From Thauera propionica (lineage in GTDB: Bacteria; Pseudomonadota; Gammaproteobacteria; Burkholderiales; Rhodocyclaceae): DNA of 64,000 bases. The translations under genes were made by a program, and so were the position numbers. Below, piece by piece: positions 55,751 through 64,000 of the stretch. The stretch spans positions 62,001 to 126,000 of the forward strand of contig NZ_NOIH01000010.1 in the NCBI RefSeq assembly GCF_002245655.1, given 5' to 3'. Position 1 is the stretch's first letter; the number at the start of each line of letters is the position of its first letter. The notes under the pieces were generated by a model that saw nothing but the letters and a program-made list of their open reading frames with translations, did not search any database and was not told where the DNA came from.

Positions 55751-58708
55751 ATGGACGCCCCATCTTACGTGAAAGCCCCGCCACGGCGCCGCTTCGGCCT
55801 GCGCGAACGGCTGATGCTCGGCCTGCTGCTCGGGGCGCTGGGCACGATCATCGTCGCCGTCGTCGGCTGGGCCAGTTTCCAGCGCGTGGTCGACAGCCAG
55901 CAGATCATCGTCCGCGAGACCCTGCCCACCGCCGACGCCCTGCACGACGCGGTGCGCGGCAACGCCCGCCTGGCCGCCCTGGCCCCGCGCCTGGCGCGCG
56001 CCGACACGACCGGCGAACTCGCGCAGCTGCGCGCGACCCTGGACGCCGAGCTGCCACTGATCCGCGACCGCCTCGCGCGGCTCGACTCGCCGCACGTCGA
56101 ACCCGAGTTGCGCGCGCGCCTGCAGGCAACCGGCGACACCCTGGCCGCCCGCCTCGGCATCATGGCCGACACCATCGCGGCCCGCCTGCAGGTTCGCGAC
56201 GCACGCCTCGCCGCCACACACGCCCTGCGCGACAGCATCGACGAGCTCGATGCGCTCGCACGGGCGCAGACCGACAACGCCATCGCCCTGCTGGTGTCGA
56301 CGCTGACCATGCTGCTGCAGGCCGGGACGGGCGCCCCCTCGACGCCAGCCCCCCCAACCGATCGCGCGACGGCAAGCGACCGCCTGCTCGACGTCGACCT
56401 CGACACCCTCGAGCGCATGCATGAACTCGTGCTCACCGCCCACGCCCTCGGCAGCCTCGTCGACCGTCTCGACGAAGTCGACACCCCTGCACGGCTGCAG
56501 GAGGCGCGTACCGCGTTCGACACCCAGCTTGCCTTGCTGGCGCGCCGGGTGCGCGACGTCGCCGACCCGGGTGCCCGCGCGCAGGGCGAGACGCTGCACG
56601 CCGCGCTCGCCGGCGCGACGGGGCCTGGCGGCGCCTTCGACATGCGCGGTGCAGAACTTGAACTGCGCGCCCGCAGCGACGCCTCCCAGGCCGAGGTCGG
56701 TAAGCTGACCACCGAACTCGACGCGCTGGCCGGCGAGCTCATCCATCGTGGCGGCCGCATCCTCGCCGAAGCAGGCCTGAGCGCCGAGCGCAGCGCCAGC
56801 TCCGGCGTGCTGGCCTTCGGCGTGATCGGCGCCGCGCTGTTGCTGGTCACGGCACTGGTCCTCGTCCAGGTCCTGCGCCGGCACACCCTCGGCCGCCTGC
56901 TGGCGCTGGAGGAGGCGACGCTGGCGCTGGCCGGCGGCAAGCGCGACGTGCGCATCGACACCGACGGCGACGACGAACTGGCTTCGCTGTCCCGTGCACT
57001 CGCCCGCTTCCGAGACGACGCCATCGAACGCGACCAGCTCGCTGCCGCCCTGCGCGTGCAGCAACAGCAACTGGAGCACGAGGTCGCCGCCCGCACCGCC
57101 GAGCTGCGCGACAGCAATGCCGCACTGGCGCGCGAAACCGCCGAGCACGCCGCGGCGCGCCTCACCGCGGAGAAGGCCGACCACGCCAAGACCGCCTTCC
57201 TCGGCACGGTGAGCCACGAGCTGCGCACGCCGATGGCGGGCATCCTCGGCCTGCTGGAATTGCTCGACGACACCCGCCCTGCGCCCGGGCAGCAGAAGTA
57301 CCTCGAGCAGATCCGCTCCGCCGCGGTCCTGCTGCTCGAGCTGCTGGAGGACATGCTGGACTTCGCCCGCATCGAGGCCGGCGGGGTGCAGGTGGAGAAC
57401 ACGCCCTTCAGCCTGCGCGACACGGTCAACGACGTGTTTGCGGTGCAGGGCACGCGGGCGGCGTCGCGCGGCCTGGCGCTGGTGGCCGACATCGCCCCCG
57501 GCGTGCCCGACGCCCTGCTCGGCGACCGGCGCAAGCTCAGCCAGATCCTGCTGAACCTCGTCGGCAACGCGATCAAGTTCAGCGACGAAGGCGCCGTCAC
57601 CGTGCATATCGCACCGGGCATCAGGCCCGATGGCCTGCGCTTCGCGGTGCAGGACCACGGGATCGGCATCGACCCGGCGCGCCAGCGCGAGGTGCTCGAA
57701 CCCTTCGTGCAGGTACGCGACAGCGGCCGCCACCACGGCGGCACCGGCCTCGGCCTGGCGGTGTGCAAGCGCCTGATCGAAGCCATGGGCGGCGAGATCG
57801 CCATCGACAGCGCGCCCGGGCAAGGCACGACGGTGAGCTTCGAGCTCACCTTCGCGCCGGCGCCGGCGCCCGCCGAGGCAAGGGCCAGCGCATCGTCGGC
57901 GCATCTGGCGCCAGGACACAGCGTGCTGGTGGTGGAAGACGACGCCGTCAACCGCATGGTGGTCGAGCGCTTCCTGCAGGCGCTCGGCCAGCATCCGCTG
58001 TGCGCCGGCGACATCCAGGCCGCGCTCGCTGCCGTTGGTCGGCAGGTGCCGGACCTGGCCCTCGTGGACATGAACCTGCCGGACGGCGACGGCCGCGAGT
58101 TGCTGACACGCCTGCGCGCCCTGCCCGGCGTGCCACAGCTGCCCGCTGTGCTGATGTCCGCGCACGTGCCAGCCAGCGAAGTCCAGGCCCTTCTCGACGC
58201 CGGTTTCGCCGCCTTCCTGTCCAAACCCTTCTCGCGCGCACAACTGCAGGCCCTGCTCGCACGGCTGCTGGGCGACGGCGCGGCGCCAGCGCCCGTCCCG
58301 CACACCCGCGACGCGGTGCCATCGGACGCAACGGATACGCCACCGCCGGACCGGGTCAGCGAAGACTTCCTGCGCGCCGAACAGGCGGCGCTCGGCGAAG
58401 CGGTGCTCGGCCAGATCGCCGCGGTATTCGAATCGCAGGGCGATGCGCTGATCGACGCGCTGCTTGCCGCCGCGCACGCGGGCGATGCGGAGGAATGCCG
58501 CAAGCTGGCGCACAAGCTGCGCGGCGCGGCGTCAAACCTCGGGCTGGAAGGCCTCCGGGCGCAGGCGGGTGGCCTGGAACAGGACCTGCTAGGCGCGGCG
58601 CCCGACCTCCGCCTGCCCGATCGCGCCCGTGCGCTGCAGCAGACCTACCACGACACCGTCGAGGCGCTGCGAGCCACGCTGGCCCGGCTGGCTGAAGGCA
58701 GATCCTGA
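55751..58708 (+). CDS. torS: Hybrid sensor kinase TorS
   Basis: A 985-aa membrane hybrid histidine kinase for TMAO sensing through TorT. Order: first membrane helix (about residues 25-45), a long periplasmic sensor region, second membrane helix (about 355-375), HAMP, coiled coil, phospho-acceptor domain with His489 (VSHELRTP), ATPase domain with DHGIGID and GTGLGLAV, receiver domain with Asp773 (LVDMNLPDGDG), and C-terminal HPt with His921 (LAHKLRGAASNLG). This three-step phosphorelay is the TorS architecture. The ATG at 55751 is preferred to 55691. torR is convergent with a 5-bp gap. Confidence 0.92.
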   Translation: MDAPSYVKAPPRRRFGLRERLMLGLLLGALGTIIVAVVGWASFQRVVDSQQIIVRETLPTADALHDAVRGNARLAALAPRLARADTTGELAQLRATLDAELPLIRDRLARLDSPHVEPELRARLQATGDTLAARLGIMADTIAARLQVRDARLAATHALRDSIDELDALARAQTDNAIALLVSTLTMLLQAGTGAPSTPAPPTDRATASDRLLDVDLDTLERMHELVLTAHALGSLVDRLDEVDTPARLQEARTAFDTQLALLARRVRDVADPGARAQGETLHAALAGATGPGGAFDMRGAELELRARSDASQAEVGKLTTELDALAGELIHRGGRILAEAGLSAERSASSGVLAFGVIGAALLLVTALVLVQVLRRHTLGRLLALEEATLALAGGKRDVRIDTDGDDELASLSRALARFRDDAIERDQLAAALRVQQQQLEHEVAARTAELRDSNAALARETAEHAAARLTAEKADHAKTAFLGTVSHELRTPMAGILGLLELLDDTRPAPGQQKYLEQIRSAAVLLLELLEDMLDFARIEAGGVQVENTPFSLRDTVNDVFAVQGTRAASRGLALVADIAPGVPDALLGDRRKLSQILLNLVGNAIKFSDEGAVTVHIAPGIRPDGLRFAVQDHGIGIDPARQREVLEPFVQVRDSGRHHGGTGLGLAVCKRLIEAMGGEIAIDSAPGQGTTVSFELTFAPAPAPAEARASASSAHLAPGHSVLVVEDDAVNRMVVERFLQALGQHPLCAGDIQAALAAVGRQVPDLALVDMNLPDGDGRELLTRLRALPGVPQLPAVLMSAHVPASEVQALLDAGFAAFLSKPFSRAQLQALLARLLGDGAAPAPVPHTRDAVPSDATDTPPPDRVSEDFLRAEQAALGEAVLGQIAAVFESQGDALIDALLAAAHAGDAEECRKLAHKLRGAASNLGLEGLRAQAGGLEQDLLGAAPDLRLPDRARALQQTYHDTVEALRATLARLAEGRS

Positions 58709-58713
58709 AGGCT

Positions 58714-58719
<6 letters not shown>
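58703..58719. other. Hairpin containing both torS and torR stop codons
   Basis: TCCTGAA-GGC-TTCAGGA: the TGA of torS and the complementary TGA of torR lie in opposite arms. A compact 7-bp hairpin at a convergent gene end; it may act as weak terminator. Confidence 0.55.
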
Positions 58720-59460
<741 letters not shown>

Positions 59461-59476
59461 GGTGTTGCCTTTCGAA

Positions 59477-59497
59477 CGGTAAGACCCAATCTTACCG
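59477..59497. promoter_or_regulatory. Operator-like inverted repeat upstream of torR
   Basis: CGGTAAGA (59477-59484) and TCTTACCG (59490-59497) around CCCAA, centred 27 bp before the torR ATG (minus strand, 59460). It could be an autoregulatory site or a leader hairpin. Confidence 0.5.
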
Positions 59498-59528
59498 ATT
59501 AAGCGCCGCGCCGACGTCCCCGCGCGAC

Positions 59529-60877
<1,349 letters not shown>

Positions 60878-60881
<4 letters not shown>

Positions 60882-62686
60882 GCTGCTGTTTCCTCGGTCG
60901 ATTGTCGGGCTTCAGGCGCAAGCGGCCAGCTCGCCCGCATCAGCGCGCCGCCGCCCGGGCGATCCAGCACCTCGAGCCGTCCCCCCGCGGCCTCGACCAG
61001 GTCGCCGACGATGGACAGGCCCAGGCCCAGCCCCTGGCCCAGCGGCTTGGTGGAAAAGAAGGGTTGCAGGATGCGGTCGCGCACTTCGGCGGCGATGCCC
61101 GGCCCATTGTCCGCCACTTCGAGACACAGGCGCCCGCCCGCCACGCGCGTGCGCAGCTCGATCAGCCCGTCAGCGCGGCCGGCCAGCGCATCGAGCGCAT
61201 TGCCGACCAGGTTCGAAAGCACCTGCTCCAGCGCCTGTGGCTGCAGCGGGAACTGCAGGCCCGCATCGTCGACGACGAGGCGCACGCCGGCCTTCGCCAG
61301 ACGCTCGCGGAACCAGCCCGCCACCACCTCCATCGCCTGCGCCGCCGGCGCGGTGCCACCGCTCGCCTGCTGGCGCGAGGCGAACACCTTGAGCTGCGAG
61401 GTGAGCCGCGCCATGCGCTCGACCAGACCGATGATCTGCTGCAGGTTGTCACGCAGCGCATCGAGCCGGCCACGCTCGAGGAAGGTCAGCGCATTGCCGG
61501 CGAAGCTGCGCATCGCCGCCAGCGGCTGGTTGATCTCGTGCGCGACACCGGCCGCCATCTGGCCGAGCGCGGCCAGGCGGTTGGCCTCGATCAGCGCGCG
61601 CTGCGCGCCGCGCAGCTTCTGTTCGGCCACGGTGCGTTCGGAGATCTCGCGCAGCAGTTGCTGGTTGCTCGCGGCGAGGTCGGCCGTGCGTTCGGCCACG
61701 GTGCGCTCGAGCTCGGCCTGCGCCGCAAGCCGCTCGCGCAGGCGGCGCACGCGCTGGCGCCAGTAGAGCCCGGCGGCCAGCAGGGCGCTCAGCACCAGGC
61801 ACACGCCGGCCACCGCCTGCCATGCCGCGGCATGCACGGGTCGGGTGTCCTGCAACATCAGCATGCGCCAGTCCAGCCAGTCGAGCGCGCGGCTGCCGAC
61901 CACGTACTCCGGACCGCCGAGGCGGGCGCGCTGGTCGTCCGTCCATTCCAGCGGCAAGGGGCGCAGCCCGGCCGTGTAGTACTGGCGCGTGGCCTGCAGC
62001 TCGCGCTGCGACACATCGTTCAGAGGCGCGAGCGTGCCGAACTTCCACGCGGCGTTCGAGGTCAGCGCGATCACGCCGTGGCGGTCGACGACCATCACCG
62101 CTTCGCCGCTGTCCGACCAGGTCTGTTCGAGCTGGGTGAGCTCCACCTTGACCGCGAGCACGCCGATCACGCCCTGCGGCCCCTGTACCGGATGGGCGAA
62201 GAAGAAGCCCGGCACCCGGGTGGTGGCGCCGACAGCGAAGAAGCGCCCCGCCCGGCCGGCCAGGGCATCGCGGAAGTAAGGGCGGAAGGCATAGTTCTCA
62301 CCGACGAAGGAGTCCGGCCGACGCCAGTTGCTCGCGGCCAGCGTGTTGCCGTCGGCGGCGATCAGATACAGCATACCGGCCCCGGCACGGTCGTTAACCT
62401 GCTCGAGCAAGGCGTTGGCGCGCCCGAGCAGGACCGGGTCCTGCGGATCGGCCAGCAGCGCCGGCAGCAGGGGGTGCTGCGCGAGCACCGAGGGCAGGCT
62501 CTCGAAACGCAGCAACTGCGCATCGAGGCTCGCCGACAGCAGGGCCAGGCGCTGCGCCGCATGGTGCGACAGCTCGTCGATGCCGGACTTGAGCCGGTAG
62601 GCGTGGGCCGCCCACGCCAGCGGCAGCACGAGCGCGAGCAGCGCCAGCGCGCGTGCGAGGGGGTGCCGGTGGGAGCGGCTGCTCAT
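60878..62686 (-). CDS. Sensor histidine kinase, DctB type
   Basis: A 602-aa membrane sensor kinase: short cytoplasmic N-terminus, first membrane helix (about residues 8-28), periplasmic double-Cache-like domain (YAFRPYFRDALAGRAGRFFAVG is the DctB dicarboxylate-binding type segment), second membrane helix (about 280-300), coiled coil, phospho-acceptor in GVAHEINQPLAAM and ATPase domain with DNGPGI and GLGLGLSIV. The ATG at 62686 was chosen; a longer in-frame extension overlaps the DUF1850 gene. Pair with the regulator downstream. A ligand related to carboxylates is inferred. Confidence 0.9.
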
Positions 62687-62702
62687 GCGGATGCGTCTCC
62701 GA

Positions 62703-63101
62703 TCAACGCGGCGGGCCAGGCGCCGCCGGGTCTGCGATTGTGCATGGGCGCAGCTCGGTGACGCCACCATCGGAAGGCAGCACGGCCGCCATCGGCCGGC
62801 ACGCGCCGGTCTCGTCGCACCAGTAGTAGTCGGCAGTGTGCTCGGAGCGCGTGAGACGCAGCCGCGCATGGCGCGTGCGCGGATGCCACACCCACACGCC
62901 GTCCTGCAGAACGGCGCCGGGGGGCGGCTCCATGCCGGCGCCGTGACCACGCACGCGCACGGCCTCGAGTACCAGCACCTCGCCTTCGACGCGCCAGCTC
63001 TCCTCCCAGCGCACGCGCTCGATCGAATGCGTCCACCCCAGCGTGAAGGCGTTTGCCGCCAGCGCCGCGGTGGCGACGCTGGTGGAGAGGCACACAGGCA
63101 T
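62703..63101 (-). CDS. DUF1850 protein of the TAXI-TRAP operon
   Basis: A 132-aa protein with a short hydrophobic N-terminus (signal-like), the FTLGWTHSIERVRWEESWRVEG segment typical of DUF1850, and the DYYWCDETGAC region with two Cys. DUF1850 genes regularly accompany fused TRAP transporters with TAXI binding proteins. Role unknown. It starts 13 bp after the TRAP gene and is followed by the kinase gene after 16 bp, so one operon. Confidence 0.85.
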   Translation of the reverse strand: MPVCLSTSVATAALAANAFTLGWTHSIERVRWEESWRVEGEVLVLEAVRVRGHGAGMEPPPGAVLQDGVWVWHPRTRHARLRLTRSEHTADYYWCDETGACRPMAAVLPSDGGVTELRPCTIADPAAPGPPR

Positions 63102-63114
63102 GATCAGGCCGCCG

Positions 63115-64000
<886 letters not shown>

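Overview
The window looks like a chromosomal segment of a Rhodocyclales betaproteobacterium, most likely Thauera or a close relative (Azoarcus/Aromatoleum group). The basis is very high GC content, the lptG-lptF / pepA-holC-valS gene order, a compact bioA-F-H-C-D-B operon, and an AorABC-type tungsten aldehyde oxidoreductase operon as known from Aromatoleum. This genus assignment is inference from gene content. I saw no rRNA, tRNA, CRISPR array, transposase or prophage.

Layout. 1-8.3 kb: LPS export permeases LptF/LptG (minus), divergent from pepA-holC-hypothetical and valS. A nested palindromic element follows valS. 8.3-12.4 kb: a TusA-like protein, the periplasmic protease BepA, moaC and a TupBC-type tungstate ABC transporter without an adjacent binding protein. 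12.5-19.4 kb (minus): an aldehyde oxidoreductase operon (AorA polyferredoxin, AorB W enzyme, AorC FAD/NADH subunit, a MoaD-like protein, a small partner, a DUF1330 protein), preceded by a sigma-54 activator. 19.5-24.3 kb: DUF779 protein plus ExaC-type aldehyde dehydrogenase (minus), divergent from cytochrome c-550 PedF, a quinoprotein-associated binding protein and an outer-membrane protein. 24.4-29.4 kb (minus): an unusual operon of bactofilin-like protein, GNAT-like acyltransferase and histidine phosphatase, then katG. 29.7-37.1 kb: biotin operon and a YegD-type Hsp70. 37.1-41.5 kb: a PQQ alcohol dehydrogenase with lanthanide-type metal-site residues, a Cache-domain protein, a SoxYZ-like carrier and a metallo-beta-lactamase-fold hydrolase. 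41.6-46.7 kb: a trypsin-like protease, a DUF2242 lipoprotein, an acetyl-CoA hydrolase/CoA-transferase, a LysR regulator and ketopantoate reductase. 46.7-51.7 kb: a cobalamin riboswitch, a GNAT protein and class Ia ribonucleotide reductase nrdAB. 51.8-59.5 kb: a TMAO-reductase-like module (torA-like gene with an in-frame TGA, torT, torS, torR). 59.5-64 kb (minus): a TRAP/TAXI transporter, a DUF1850 protein and a DctB/DctD-like two-component system. The transporter gene runs off the window end.

How the parts fit. The regulator at 17.3-19.3 kb, exaC, pedF and the PQQ dehydrogenase each have a good -24/-12 sigma-54 promoter, with TGGAGCA/TGCTCCA repeats upstream of or between them. The aor operon has a weaker candidate. 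I infer one alcohol/aldehyde-oxidation regulon: alcohol to aldehyde by the quinoprotein in the periplasm, then aldehyde to acid by ExaC and the W enzyme in the cytoplasm. The moaC, MoaD-like and tungstate-transport genes would supply the W cofactor.

The most unusual feature is the torA-like gene. Its TGA lies where I recall a conserved Trp in TorA/DorA, the frame stays open afterwards into a C-terminal haem-c domain, and a SECIS-like stem-loop with a GGTCT loop begins 12 nt after it. A nonsense mutation, an assembly error and selenocysteine recoding are all possible.
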